Assembly (NCBI GenBank): GCA_964017195.1
Contig: OZ024888.1
Coordinates: forward strand, 11,727,701-11,791,700
Length of the DNA stretch: 64,000 nucleotides
Direction: 5' to 3'
From: Siderastrea radians
Lineage: Eukaryota > Cnidaria > Anthozoa > Scleractinia > Rhizangiidae
The position numbers were made by a program, and so were the translations under genes. Positions 1 through 11,867 of this stretch are shown here, piece by piece. The first letter of the stretch is position 1. The number at the start of each line of letters is the position of its first letter. The notes under the pieces were generated by a model, which saw nothing but the letters and a program-made list of their open reading frames with translations, searched no databases and was not told the DNA's origin.

Positions 1-963
1 ATCTGGCTTGTTTAACTGACAATTGTCTGCTGTGATTAGTTAGAACATGTTTGATTAATTGCAATTGGCTCTTTACTGAGTTAAGCAAAGGAGACTGGAG
101 ATGATTGAACATCCAGTAAACTTAAATGAGGTCCTGCCATTTTGTTGCTCATTCGATCGATTGATATTCAAGTGCTTTACCTTACCTGTATTACCCAATG
201 AACCGTGCAAAGGGGGGAAGACAATTACATGTAACCACTTTTTAGACAAATGGCTAAAAGAGTTTGGATAGCTGCAAATGAGGGGTTCAGGCGATGATTT
301 ATTAATTATTTGTTAGGATTCCACAAAAGCTGGAAAGAAGAACACTTTCACGGGTGGATGCAAAAATTTCCAACAATGGGTCTTGTACGTCTCATGAATC
401 AGGTGGATCACAAAAGTAAAGCAAAGTATAGCTTTGGCAACAACATTTCAAAGCGGGAAGTGACAATGCTAGCAAAGTGAATGACGACTCCCTTAATAAT
501 TGACATTGAGTATAATTACTATTCTGTTCACCCATTCTTTCTGTTCATTAATGTCACATTGGTCAAAAATTGCGTTGTGAATGCTTTAATAATGTATGTT
601 ACATACAATATTAGTTATTTGATGTTGTCAAAAGAAAAACAATGAAGTTAATATTATTTTAAGGATGAAAGTAATTTGACAGGCGCTCGTTCTCATGAAT
701 TTTGCACTCCAAGAACTGAAAATTTTCTTCAATTGATGAACTTAGAGTTGAGGAGGGGAAAGAAAACAAAGATGCTCCAATGAAAGTCTAATTTATTTGA
801 ATTGTAACTACAGTGTACCTTTTATTTGCAGTCCTCTATCAGGCATTTAAGCCTCGACTTTTAGTGGCCCTGGTCAGTTTTAAATCGCCACTGGCGAATG
901 GGCGACTGCCATTTTTTAGCCCTGAATGTTTTTTTTTTCACTGATCCTTTTTTTCTGTTCTAG
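1..963. other. AT-rich stretch, no gene seen
   Basis: No supported gene. The sequence is AT-rich with short broken reading frames and ends in a pyrimidine-rich run leading into a good splice acceptor at 962-963, so it may be the intron upstream of the exon at 964. Nothing else stands out. Confidence 0.4.
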
Positions 964-1017
964 GCATATATGCCAGCAGTGATCAGTGATGCAGCATTTT
1001 CTTACAGTGAAGTTAAG
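964..1017 (+). CDS. Candidate internal exon (54 nt) of an unidentified gene
   Basis: A textbook exon outline is visible: a T-rich tract and TAG acceptor at 961-963, 18 open codons, then a strong donor GTACGT right after AAG at 1017. Only this frame is open; the other two hit a stop early. The encoded stretch reads AYMPAVISDAAFSYSEVK. I do not recognise the family. The exon is symmetric (phase 0-0) and in frame with the short terminal exon proposed at 3260. It is supported by splice signals and an open frame only, so a chance exon remains possible. Confidence 0.4.
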
Positions 1018-1221
1018 GTACGTGGAAGATATCAGTTAATATATAATTAGCCCAGCTTACGTATCTAATTGTTCAGTAAATTGAACTGGATTGAATGCAG
1101 TGATTGGGTTAATTTGGGTTCGGTAGTTGAACACAATTGATGACCAAAAATATGCCTATATATACAGCTGTGTTTGATTCCATTCAATTTCTGAACCCAG
1201 TCAAACATAATTAAACAGTTT

Positions 1222-1279
1222 TAAAATCATTCAAGTATATAGATTTAGCCAAGCCTAAAAGTGGAGCTCCAATTTTTAT
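1222..1279 (+). repeat. Left arm of inverted repeat pair
   Basis: The segment around TAGATTTAGCCAAGCCTAAA, followed by a GGAGCTCC-like block and AATTTTT, recurs in reverse complement at 5133-5190 with few mismatches. The two arms could be solo copies of one interspersed family or the ends of one larger element of about 3.9 kb. Confidence 0.65.
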
Positions 1280-2594
1280 TTGGCAATCCTATTATTCACA
1301 ATGGAAAATAAAAATTGAACCAAGGATAAAATTGAACCACAACATTTACATGAGTGTGCCATCAAGACTTCCATTTGGGTGGCAATGAGAGCCTTTACAT
1401 CTGGACTTAAGGGAGGAGACTCTTAATCACCATATTGTTGCTGTGGGAAGTTCCTCAGAACCATCATATCTTGGAAACCCAATTACTTCCACAGATAAGC
1501 TGCTTGGCCACGTTTGTTTTATGGGAAAGGTTTTCAAGATTTTCAAGTCACAACCATATTCAGCATGTCATTTGACCTGAACAGAAAAAATGCTAAAACT
1601 CAAACAGCATACAGTTCTCGCTATTGTAAACATTGCGAACATTTAAAGATTATCAGGATGCAAAATCTTAAGCAACAGTTTCTAGAAATTTGCTTTATTA
1701 TGAATATAAAAGTTGTGATGGCACAAGCACATATCTTTATACATTTTTGTGCTGTAGTTCTTCTATTCTTTGTAAAAACAGTAATTGCATGCTTCAGATT
1801 GTAAAGAAGGGTGGGGCGATTCGCAAAAAAGTCGGAACTTTACTAGTTTCCTCTTAGTTTTACTGATTTTCTTTTTAATGTGCAGTTGCATGGGACTGGC
1901 AGTAGCTATGCGTTCACAATGTTCAGTTGTGGAATTCATATGTTCTTCTTCATTACTTCACCAATATAGTGGCAGGAAACGCTGAAAACAGCGTATGACA
2001 GAATACCATCCACAAAAATCCCTTAGCAACAATGCGAGATTTGTAGTTAAGAATCTCCCCTCCTCAAGTTACAAAATCCTTTTTTCACGGTGATGTGAGA
2101 TTTATCTGGATGGCAATATGGTTAATTACAGGGGGGTAACTTAATGCAGAATGAATCAAATAGTTACACCATGTTTACGTGATACCGGTATGAACTCACC
2201 CAGGTATGGCTTGCACTGTTACGAGATTTTGTGTTGTAATCATATAACAAATAACGAGAAGCAAGAGGGAACTGGGGTGAACTTGTAGCAGAATGAAAAG
2301 CATACAATGAACTGGTGTCATGCAAACACCCCCTCAGACTAAAGTTGAGCAGCTCTCAAGAATGTTTAACAACATCCTCAGATACCCAGGGGCAGTAAAA
2401 CCCTGATTTCATTAAAACAGTGTAAACTCAGACTGGTGCAATTTTGTTTACATGAGACCAGTCTGAAATTCAGACTGGCATAAGTATTTACATGAGACCA
2501 ACCATCTTGAAAAATACAGTTTACCTTACATCCACTTGGATTGCTTCAATGCCACTTATTTAAATGCACATGCTCAAAACTGAAAACAAATACC

Positions 2595-3052
2595 GTAAAC
2601 TGCCGCTTATAAGCCCACCTACTTACAAGCCCCCCCCCCGGCTATAGGCCCATCCACCTGTAAACAAAAAATACATCCGGTAATATGCCACCCCCCCAGA
2701 TATAAGCCCTCCTCTAGTTTTCCCTGTTTCCTTAATATTAAGCACTCTCACAGAAAACTGCAAAGATTAACTCTGAGCTTCTGTTTTGTTATGTTCCGGT
2801 TACGTTCGCGTTGTTGCAGTTTTGATTTTGTTGTTAAAATTGAAGTGAATTCGATTTATTGTGACATTTCAAAGGTTAATTACAAACTGGTACATTAAAA
2901 ACGTATTTCGATCAACACTGCTGTGGCTCATTTTGTAACGTTTTTCTTATCCCGCTTATAAGCCCCCCCGGATATAAGCCCCTCCATTTATAAACCCACC
3001 CAAAACCCCTTACAAAGTTGTATCAGCCTAGGGCTTATAAGCGGCAGTTTAC
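2595..3052. mobile_element. MITE with GTAAACTGCCGCTTATAAGC terminal inverted repeats
   Basis: The first 22 bases (2595-2616) recur in perfect reverse complement at 3031-3052. The interior repeats variants of ATAAGCCCC on both strands and has no coding frame. The length of 458 bp and lack of coding capacity fit a non-autonomous DNA element. No convincing target-site duplication is seen next to the tips, so superfamily is not assigned. Confidence 0.65.
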
Positions 3053-3259
3053 AGTGTCTTAAAACATTTGGGGTAGTTTTTCATGCGAGCGTGCATGCTC
3101 AGTGCATGACACGGCATGACATAATGCCAATTTTGTGAATTGTGTGCGCAGTATGGATGCGCAGAAAAAAATTGCGCAAATATCCTTAGAACCTCCCTAA
3201 AGCCACGGGCTTACTTTTGGCAACTGAGGTAATTAAACTCTGCTTTGTTTCCCATACAG

Positions 3260-3280
3260 GTTTTTATTCCATCAACCTGA
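3260..3280 (+). CDS. Candidate terminal exon with stop, 3' UTR after it
   Basis: A pyrimidine-rich tract and CATACAG acceptor precede GTTTTTATT. Joined in phase 0 to the exon ending at 1017, it adds VFIPST and a TGA. A canonical AATAAA lies about 95 bases downstream (3376-3381). A longer open frame (about 40 codons, to 3378) exists here in another phase, but it cannot be joined to the upstream exon. The call rests on splice and poly(A) signals alone. Confidence 0.25.
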   Translation, partial: VFIPST

Positions 3281-3543
3281 TGTCAGAAAAAATATGGCAG
3301 TTTATTGTAAGGCTTTGGTTAATAAATTTGTACTCTTAGCTACATGTATGTTCCCAGGCAGAAATTATCAATTGAAATAAAAAATTTTAAGAGCAGTTTT
3401 GAAATAAGGTTTTATATTTTTGTTTTTTTTTTTGGTAAATTTTGATGTTGGTGATTAGTTTGACTGTATCCACATACACTTCATGTTCCCTCAGTAACAC
3501 ATCCATACACCAGTAGCATTTCAGTTATTTGGGAGTAACCCTA

Positions 3544-3582
3544 CCCCCCCCCCCCCCCCACACACACACAAGCACACACACA
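3544..3582. repeat. Poly-C followed by CA microsatellite
   Basis: A run of about 16 C bases passes directly into CACACA repeats interrupted by one AG. It is a simple repeat with no coding content. Confidence 0.9.
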
Positions 3583-4853
3583 ACTAACTTCCCAGGAATA
3601 ATGATTCAGACTTATTTACTTGAATTCACTTGACAGGGAAAACTATTTCAAATGATGGATTCACCACAGTCTGATCCCCTCTTGTCAGTTCATTACATGA
3701 CAGGTTTCTGACTATCCTGAAATGATTTATGAAGAGGCTTTTCTTTTTGTTTCTCTTTGCTACCAGATTATGACAATCAGTAACATTGCTCATTGGTGAC
3801 ATTAGATGCAGTGTAAAGGCTAATGATCAAACCAAAAACAAATTCAACCACAAGATTTACTACCATCACAGTCAGGGGTAGTAACATAGTGAGTCATAAT
3901 CTGTGCATCAAATAAAGTCACTAGTGGTTACTGGACCATTTGTTATTCGCGTTGGCAACACTGTTAGTCACAAATTTTTAATTGACTGATTGACCGATTT
4001 ATCAACTAAGTGGTTGAGTGGTTGATTCATGACTGATGGGTACTTAAAGAGATTGATTTTAATATAATAGTCCCTGGGCATCAATAAGAGTAAACAAGGT
4101 ACATTGTTATTCCACTATAGCATCAGTTTATCATATAAGGGGGAAACACCTACATGAGGGTATGAGTGTATTGCACTGTAGTGTCCCGGTTTCAAATCAC
4201 TCATTGAATAAATCATTTAAAATGATAGGCAAATATTGTAGTGGAATAATAAATATCATTCAGTGGTATTACAGATAATGGTCAAGGACATTTTACCGGT
4301 ACTCATTGCTCGCATTTTTCCTCGCTCTATACCACACAACTTATCTGTCAAACCACTGAATAAGGTGGAGGTATTTTTCAATTAGTACCTTGTCTATGCA
4401 ATTTGACAACTCTGCAAAAATGTAAATAAATTAAACCGTAGACTTGTGGCAGAGAAAAGGCCGAGGTAAGGTGAACAAAAATAATTATTGTGCCCAATAT
4501 TTAAGTTTACAACCTAAAACTGGGGCTTATTTAGAATTTTGTAAAACAGGTTCATACCTGCCATCCATCCCCATTTAATGGGAATTGTCCCAATTTTGGA
4601 GTTTCAAAACCTAAAAAAATCGGGACATTCCGATTTTCCGGGAAAAAAAAGACAATTTGGAACTGGATTATTAAAGATTGGCCTTCAAATATTGGTCTTT
4701 TTTTGACTTTTCTTTTGTTTTGTGCAATACATGTGGTGCTTGAGACCGTTAAACAACACCTGAGAATTCTAATGCTAAGACAGTACAGTACAGGCAATAT
4801 TTTTAAAAATTAATGCAAAAACCCTAGAGCATCCTAGACCCTGCTCAGTGTTG

Positions 4854-4920
4854 GGGGGCAGTGGGGGGGGGGGGGGGCAGGGCACTACCCCAGGTCTGGG
4901 GTGAGCATGGGGGGGGGGTG
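4854..4920. repeat. G-rich tract
   Basis: Several runs of G, one over 14 bases long, lie within 65 bases. The tract could form a G-quadruplex on the plus strand. Such homopolymer runs are also prone to length error in sequencing. Confidence 0.7.
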
Positions 4921-5031
4921 GTCCCTATTTCTGATTTTATAAGGTTGCCAGGTGTGCAGATTCTAATTTGATGAGAGGTGTATTTACTAATAATTACCTA
5001 AACTATAATATTGCTGTCAGGTACCACTTGA

Positions 5032-5032
5032 G

Positions 5033-5089
<57 letters not shown>

Positions 5090-5136
5090 ATAATAATAAA
5101 TAAAATAAATACTAATAAATAAATAAATAAATAAAA
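5032..5136. repeat. AAT then AAAT microsatellite
   Basis: About 50 bases of pure AAT repeats pass into AAAT/AATA repeats. The tract abuts the right arm of the inverted pair at 5133, as expected when a tail-like microsatellite is attached to an interspersed repeat. Confidence 0.9.
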
Positions 5137-5190
5137 ATTGGAGTTCCGCTTTTAGGCTTGGCTAAATCTATATATTATCATTAAAATTCT
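5133..5190 (-). repeat. Right arm of inverted repeat pair
   Basis: Reverse complement of 1222-1279: AATTGGAGTTCCGCTTTTAG, then GGCTTGGCTAAATCTATATA. The differences are mainly in the GGAGCTCC-like block. See the left arm for interpretation. Confidence 0.65.
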
Positions 5191-5460
5191 TGCGCCGGCA
5201 TGTCCAACCGCTATGTTAGTGAGCTGCTGTGCGCCTTATAGGCTACATTGTTCAAAGCTTTGCAGCTGCAGAGCTCGATAAGAGAAACAACATTCTTTCA
5301 TATGCATATATCGTACCTTTTGGAGACGGCTTTCAGCGTTGTCATTCCTGGCGATAAAAATTCACACCCTTTTCGCCGCAAAATGGGAGACCGCTAACTC
5401 TACAATTAATAATAGATCAGTAAGCTGATTAGAGAACGGCTTTTCTCATTTTCAATTCTA

Positions 5461-5864
5461 TTAAGGACGGTGCCTCCTTTTGTTACTGCGCATACGTTCT
5501 GCGCATCTTGGGATATTCGGTTTTCTTAAGGAATTTGCTCACTGAAACAGCAATATTTTTGTGCGGTTTATGACTATGATAAATAAGCAGATCTTAGCAA
5601 GGGCTATCAGAATCCAAAAGGAAAATTGGGGGTAACCACGCATTTTTCAGAGATAATTGAGCTTAAATGTGGAAAGAAATTACCATACATTATTTGTATT
5701 TTAACGCTTTTTTAGAATTATATGGTTGCTTGCTTATCTCTGAAAAATGCTTTGTTACCCACATTTTTCTTTTTGGATTCCAATAACCCTTGCTAAGATC
5801 TATTTTTTTCCCATAGTCATAACCTTTGCAAAAATACATCTGTATTAGGAAGCACCGTCCTTAA
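5461..5864. mobile_element. TTAA-flanked MITE, about 400 bp
   Basis: TTAA at both ends (5461-5464 and 5861-5864) directly flanks inverted tips GGACGGTGCCTCCT and its near reverse complement. The arms continue inward with interrupted complementarity: the TATGACTATG, AGATCTTAGCAAGGG and CATTTTTCAGAGATAA blocks recur inverted. No coding frame. TTAA duplications are typical of the piggyBac and Kolobok superfamilies; which one applies cannot be told without a transposase. Confidence 0.8.
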
Positions 5865-6031
5865 CCAGCGTGCCTTCAATGGAGACTTTAATCCTGATTA
5901 TTATAGACCTTTCGCACTTTCCAGGACAATTCCTTCCAGCCATTCACAACTTTGTAAAACAAACAAAAGAGAATCAACAATTATAACGTGGGGCTGATTT
6001 CTTTTCCCTGAGATGCGCAAATCGTACGTAC

Positions 6032-6195
6032 TTTTGGCAGATGGATGTCATTCGTCGAGATGACAATTCTTCTTTTGTCATTTCGGACAGCTGGAGATTT
6101 TTGTATGCGTGTGTATACCTGTGAGACTCGTCCTCTATTCTCTTAATGTCATTTCTTACTTTAAGTGGCGTATTTTCGAAAAAGGATACAATATT
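6032..6195 (-). CDS. Candidate internal exon, charged helical peptide
   Basis: On the minus strand a TTCTGGTGCAG acceptor (AG at 6197-6196) opens a 164-nt frame that ends at a strong GTACGT donor (6031). It encodes 54 residues rich in charge (LKVRNDIKRIEDESHRYTHA and on to SEMTKEELSSRRMTSICQ), with the look of an amphipathic or coiled-coil segment. I recognise no domain. No neighbouring exon could be placed, so the gene is unknown; the composition and splice sites are the only support. Confidence 0.35.
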
Positions 6196-8554
6196 CTGCA
6201 CCAGAAAATTCTGCACCAGACAAATACTGTGAGTACGGTGTTCATCAACTAGAAGAAAATCAAATAGAAAATCAAATGACAGGACCAATTCAATTTACTT
6301 GCCAAACGGTCACCTTGATCGTCAGTTGTGGATCAAGTAGACGGTCAGACTCTTTCAAAAACATTGTGCAACCTCGACAACAAATCTAGAGGAAACTGGA
6401 GGTATTGAGAATAAATCACTGAATCACTGATCCAGATGGTACTCAAATATATCTATTAGTTTTCATAAAAAAGGACAGAACCAGATCAGCGAAAACGTGT
6501 TTCCTCGGACGTCCGCATAATTTGCGAGCTGATTCAGATTTTTATGTTGTTCTGCAAAAGTGTAGTTTACACGGGTTAAATGAGGTGGCAAAAATTTGCT
6601 AAGTTCGGTTACTCTTTCCCTAGCAATTAAATATCACTATTCTTCCCTTATACAGAAGATGGAAGCAAATACTGTAAGAAAAGTTAACGTTGAAGTGCTA
6701 AACATACTCTTCTAGGTTCACCTTCTATTATACTCAGCTAAACAAACGGACTGATCATTTTTTAGGTCAATACTATACCACTTGTCTTAACTTGCGTACT
6801 TTTGTTAAACTATAGGCTAGTCCGTAGCCAAGTTTCAAGTTTCCCTGTGGTATATAACTGAAATAAACACACTTTTTTGGACGCAGACAATAACAATTTT
6901 CCCGCATAATTCTTCGATCGCGGAGAGTAAACATGACTCTTAAAACATTATTTAAGTGTGATTTTAACGTCAAGACAAAGAGCCACTTACCTACCTATAT
7001 CGAAAAAAAGGATGACTAAAATTCCATTACCCAAGAAAACAAGCTTAGCTGAAAGCTTAATAGCACAAAAAATACGTTTGTAGCCCGAACTCTAACATCA
7101 GTTTGCCAGCGCCATTTTTGAAGACTCGGCAAACTCGCGCGCTTTTCACGTCGTGACGTCACGATGGCCAGACACCTCGAACCAGCCGAGCGGCGAGTTC
7201 ATCACTCCCTCCTGGTGTGAGGGCTGGAAAACGCACTGTACATTATTTTGTTCTATCAGAGAGTGTTAATCCTACTGTGAATGGACCAGGACTAGAGAGC
7301 AAGTGGAAAAACAGAATTTAATAAAAGGAAATTGCTGGTTTCCGAAATGCTTTGAATGTCATATCAACAGCATGTAAAGGACCCGGTGTTAAGCAAATTA
7401 TGAAGGGAAAGTTGTTCAAGTAAATACCGGTAACGTCCGACGGCGTATGTTATTGTCTCTTCCACTTCGAAGCAAGTTGTTGTCTGCAGTTTCTACACCG
7501 TACGTTGGAGTGAAATGCTTGGCTAAATGGAATCCTAGTTGAAAGGATGCATCTTTCAATCTTTTGGAGCGAATGGTGACGTCTGATCGAGAAGTAGAGC
7601 GAAAGGCTACGGTGGAAACGACCTGTACTGACTGAACTCCATGTTGCATTATTTGTGCCCACAGTGCCACCAAACCTCATTTCAGTGGGCTGAAATAAGG
7701 GGATGGACTACTGCCGGGGATAGATAACACTACCAGCTGAAAGAAAAGGTTCAGAACACTGGATTTTTAAACAAAGCGAGTCCTGCACAGAAAGAACCAG
7801 CTCGCTTAACGTGAGTCGAAAAGTGGAGAAGTCAAGTAAGCTGTACTTCGATTCAAATTGTTTACAAAAATACGGTTTATGAACGGTTGTTTTCATCAGA
7901 GAATTACTTAACAGACAATTTCTTTAAGTCTCAATGGCGTGTCAGCTTTCTTCTGATGTTTCCAGCAAATTTACGGAATGTTAAATTTGACACAATTTAA
8001 GAAATCTCATTTTTATGGTTTCTTTGTCAATTGCCGTGAAAACAAAATAAGCCCGCCCCGCTGAGAATTTTACAGATTTAGTAACTACAGTGTCTGTTGT
8101 AAGCTATCCACGTAGTTTCAATTCTAGAACTGATGTACTTTTGGAGATATTAAAAGAAATGTACTGTTGTTTTACTCACGAATTAAAATGGCCGAGACAC
8201 GGTGTAGTTAATTCGCCGTTTATTTTGTTTGCGTTAAATGTAATGAAAAGCCATACACATGGAAAGGAACTAAATTAGTGGTTTTACATTTGTGCCAAGT
8301 CTCGAGTTGCAGTGTTTTAATAAACTTGAGAAATAACGTTTTAAATTTTGCAGTTTTCACAACAGTTTTTGAGTTCAAAATTTGATTCTCGGACGTCAAC
8401 AAACATTCGCTGTTACCATGGCAACAATTTAGTTATGACCTCAATAATGGCCATTTTCGAACATCCCCCGTGGATATCTACTGGCATGCAAATTTAAGCT
8501 GGGGGTCAAAATTTTTCATTTCCCACTTTGTTTGATTCTTACAGAGAATTGCTC
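6196..8554. other. No supported gene
   Basis: Several frames of 60-85 codons occur between 7416 and 7896 on the minus strand, two overlapping in different frames, with no domain features and no clear splice pattern. A CpG-rich TGACGTCA (CRE-like) site at 7153-7160 lies beside cytosine-rich sequence, so a promoter is conceivable, but I see no gene attached to it. Confidence 0.4.
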
Positions 8555-8558
8555 TTAA

Positions 8559-9205
8559 GGTGATTCCATTCAATTGCATTGCGCATCCTTTCTGCGCATC
8601 ATTTTTTGCGCGATTAGCGCGCGCACGAGCGCGCGCGCGTTCGGAACTTGATAGGTTTTCTATGGAAGCTGAGCTGTTCAGAGAAGTAAATGGTCGTTTT
8701 CTCCTAAACGAACTCGGTGACCCCACTTTTTTATTCCATTTATTTGAGGAAAATACGACTTTATATGATATATTTAAATTTGAAGAACTTTTCATTATTC
8801 AATTTTGAAATATTCCGGTTGATTCACTATTACAGCAAGATTTTAGGCGTTTCACTGGAACCGTGCGGACGCTCGATTTGCCTATTATTTCAAATTAGTT
8901 TTATTGTTAAGGCAATTTTAAGGCGTTTTACCGTAACATTGTACTTCTATCATAAGAATAATGCTTATATTTCATTGCTAGTTATAACTTTGTTGAAGTA
9001 ATGGGTGTCTCTAGTACAAGGATAGGTTTTTTTAATATTGCTTTCTAAAGATAGCAAAGTACCTATAGACTATAGCCCCGCAGCGTGAAATCAGACACGG
9101 TGACCCCCTCTTTTTACTTTATTTTTTTAATGTACTAGGTGTAATTGGTAACTGTGCAAAGTTTCAACAAATTCTCATTACAACTTCTTTTTCAATGGAA
9201 TCACC
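8559..9205. mobile_element. TTAA-flanked non-autonomous DNA element, 647 bp
   Basis: TTAA at 8555-8558 and 9206-9209 flanks inverted tips GGTGATTCCATT and AATGGAATCACC. The left part contains a GCGC-alternating block (8605-8640). The frames read across this block are low complexity and not genes. The size and TTAA duplication resemble the MITE at 5461, but the tips differ, so it is a separate family. Confidence 0.75.
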
Positions 9206-9267
9206 TTAAGGCTTTTAATTCCCGTTTTAAAATGAACTATTTCCGTTTTCTTAAATTGCTACCTGCT

Positions 9268-9415
9268 GACGTGGTCAGCCAATTATTTTGGCATGGCGCC
9301 AGACTGCAGTGCAGGAAGTTGCAGGTTCTAATCCCGGTCGGACGGCTAAGAAAGGTCTTAACCCTATTTCGCCTGAGCTTTTTTTTTGAGTTTCTGAGCC
9401 TGGTGGGGGGGCGCA
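9268..9415 (+). repeat. Remnant of a tRNA-derived SINE
   Basis: The segment GACTGCAGTGCAGGAAGTTG followed by GGTTCTAATCCCGG looks like the anticodon arm and B box of a tRNA, and CGGTCGGAC closes a T-arm-like stem. The body continues with a TCTTAACCC block and a poly-T. The 5' half is degraded, so no tRNA fold can be completed. Confidence 0.4.
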
Positions 9416-9567
9416 AAGTTATAGTATCATGATCTTACAGATCACAGTCCAACTAGAAGATAACAGCGAGCCTCTCGACAATCAACGCCTGATAACTTGA
9501 TTATTAGGTCACTTGAGAACTTCTTTGAATGAGAGATTGTAGTTTCAATTAAGAGAACTATTTTGTT

Positions 9568-9706
9568 GCGTTTTACTAGTCTGCATTTTATCAGTCCGCG
9601 CTTTACCAGTCCTCATTTTACTAGTTCTCGTTTTACCAGTCCGTGTTTTACTTGTCCGCGTTTTACCAGTCCTTGTTTTACTAGTCCATTCCAGTCCAGT
9701 CCAGAC
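9568..9706. repeat. 15-bp tandem repeat, unit like GTTTTACCAGTCCGC
   Basis: About nine imperfect 15-bp units alternate TTTTACCAGTCC and TTTTACTAGTCC and decay into CCAGTCCAGTCCAG. Because 15 is a multiple of three, all frames stay open and give spurious repeat peptides on both strands. Confidence 0.85.
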
Positions 9707-9709
9707 CAC

Positions 9710-11860
9710 GAAATACAGAATGCCCACAAAAACGCTTATTTTTTCAATATGCAAGGGGAAAAGGCTTTAAAAAAGTGTTCAAGTCAGACTAATAAATTTT
9801 AGTCAGTGGATAACTAATCTGCAACTGTGATTGTCTGATCAAAGGCATGCACTTCTTGGTCTTCTACATCAACCCCCACCGAACATCTCGAGCGCATTTT
9901 TTAACACAAACGGACTAAACAATGAGAAGAAAGTTATCTACAACAAAAGTACGACATATAATATTTCATCTACAATAATAATTAAAGCCTATTTTTTCTT
10001 CTTCTCCTGTTTGAATACTAGGGTTTGCCGAAATCAAAAAGAAACTATGGAAGTCGCGTACGTATTATGTGACATTTAGTTTGAACTATTTATACATGAG
10101 ATGATCACGCAATGTGCAATATTGGCCAATCAAATTATCTAATACCTAATTCCCAGCAAATAATAATTTATTCTCCCTAACGTTCACCTTTAGGTATCAT
10201 ACTTCATCTACAGACTCAAAAGTCGGACAAAAGTGAAAAGGAGGATATTAGCTATGTCACAAACTTTTTTAAGATCAATTTCGAGTCCATGACAATAAAG
10301 TAATTGATAAAAATGAAAACGTATCTACAAGAAACAAAAGCTATTTCCTCTCCAAGAAATGATCCAATTGCAGTGATAAAAGGGTTTTTTTCACATTTTT
10401 GAGTGTATGTATTTGCAACACACTGAGGAAGTTGGTCGAAATTTCCGCTGGATTGTGTAACATTTTGTTTCAGCTGTTGTGACAACGTTTATCATGAACC
10501 GACGCGCCAAACTATAAATCTGTCAACTGTAACCTTAACAATTTTGCCTTCGGAGAAAGCAGAAAAAAGTAAACATTGCTAAAGGAGTATTTGAGAATCG
10601 CCATATCTCTCTGTTATTATCTTCTTTTTATCCAGAGGAGCAGAGGGGCTGGGATTGCCCTAAAGAGCGTAAAGTCACAATCCTGTATCAGATCAAAATA
10701 TGTAGTTTATCATACACCTACTCAGAGTTAACCTGCAAAAAGTTACTGTTTAGTGATGAAAATGACAAAAATCTACACACTATTTCAGACTGGTATGCAA
10801 AACATGAACGCAAAAACGGTTCAAGCCGAAGATAACAATTGCTTGCATAAGGAATTAGCACCACCCCTCTCCACCAGTACCTTTTCTCCACCCCAGGAAC
10901 TTCAAATAAACGATTGTAGCTTCAAATTAATTTGGTATTGTGTCCTGTCTAACAAACGTTATCAATGCAAAATTCAAACGCAATCAAAGAAACACCAAGG
11001 CTGAGTGGAAAGAATCTAAACATGCTTATCATTACCTTTGATCGAAGTGTCCACCATACTCAGTTTCATGTGAGAAATGACTTCCTCCACAGCTGTCAAC
11101 CTTTGTTCCTGATCATTAAGCTTCACCTCGATTCTGATTATCCAGCAGAGTAAAGAAGCAAGCAAAAAACAGACAACACTGTACCGGGGCACAATGAAAG
11201 ATCGTGGCTTTTAGAAGTCATCTTGTCAAAGGAAGGTTTGTAACTCCTTCACTGCATGCTTAAACGTGTTTTGTATCACGATTTTCAGTCTTTTTTGATT
11301 GCTTTTGAGACGTCAAATATAACTACGTATTGGCGTCTCGAAAGTGACCTAGTGATTTGTTGAAAACTTCGGAATATATTTTCTTCCAACTCAGCCGTCA
11401 ATAAAATGCAGTATTGCCGTCTCAAAATCTCAGTTAGTTAAGAGACAACTATAGGATGCCTCAGAGCCAAGGTTTTAAAATAGAAATTTATCACAAGTCA
11501 GTATAAATCAGGGTGACAGGGTCATTGATTCAGCTTCAGCCATCAGGAATAAATAAATATCGTTAAACGTGCAATGTGGTGATTTAATGAAAAAAATTGA
11601 CAAAATTGGACAGCAGTAGATTAAATATTGTTTTGGTGGTGGAGGATAAACTCCTTCGGTCTCCGCTCTGCTATACTGCGATACAGGTCTCTTCTTATTC
11701 TTCTTATTCTAGCTACATCTCAGCGTAATTCTAAATATTAAACAAGGGCACGGAAATTTAAATAGATTTATTGATGAAGAAAAATTATCCTTAAATCGAA
11801 AGGGACCGGTTATCTACTGCAAAATGAAACGTAAAGCTCTACTTTTAGGCCATGATTCGA
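9710..11860. other. No supported gene
   Basis: Only scattered reading frames of 60-90 codons without domain features or paired splice sites. No strong repeat structure seen. Confidence 0.4.
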
Positions 11861-11867
11861 TAAATGC

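Larger units (their letters stand above)
1018..3259 (+). other. Possible intron filled with repeats
   Basis: Lies between the two candidate exons. It holds one arm of an inverted repeat (1222-1279) and a TIR-type MITE (2595-3052). The short reading frames at 1514-1985 overlap each other, have no domain features and use no splice signals, so I do not call them genes. Confidence 0.3.

Noticed and set aside
8478..8808. Overlapping Arg/Ala-rich frames on both strands
   Set aside because: They arise from the GCGC-alternating block inside a MITE.
9545..9802. Thr/Lys-rich and Phe/Thr-rich frames on opposite strands
   Set aside because: Products of the 15-bp tandem repeat, which keeps all frames open.
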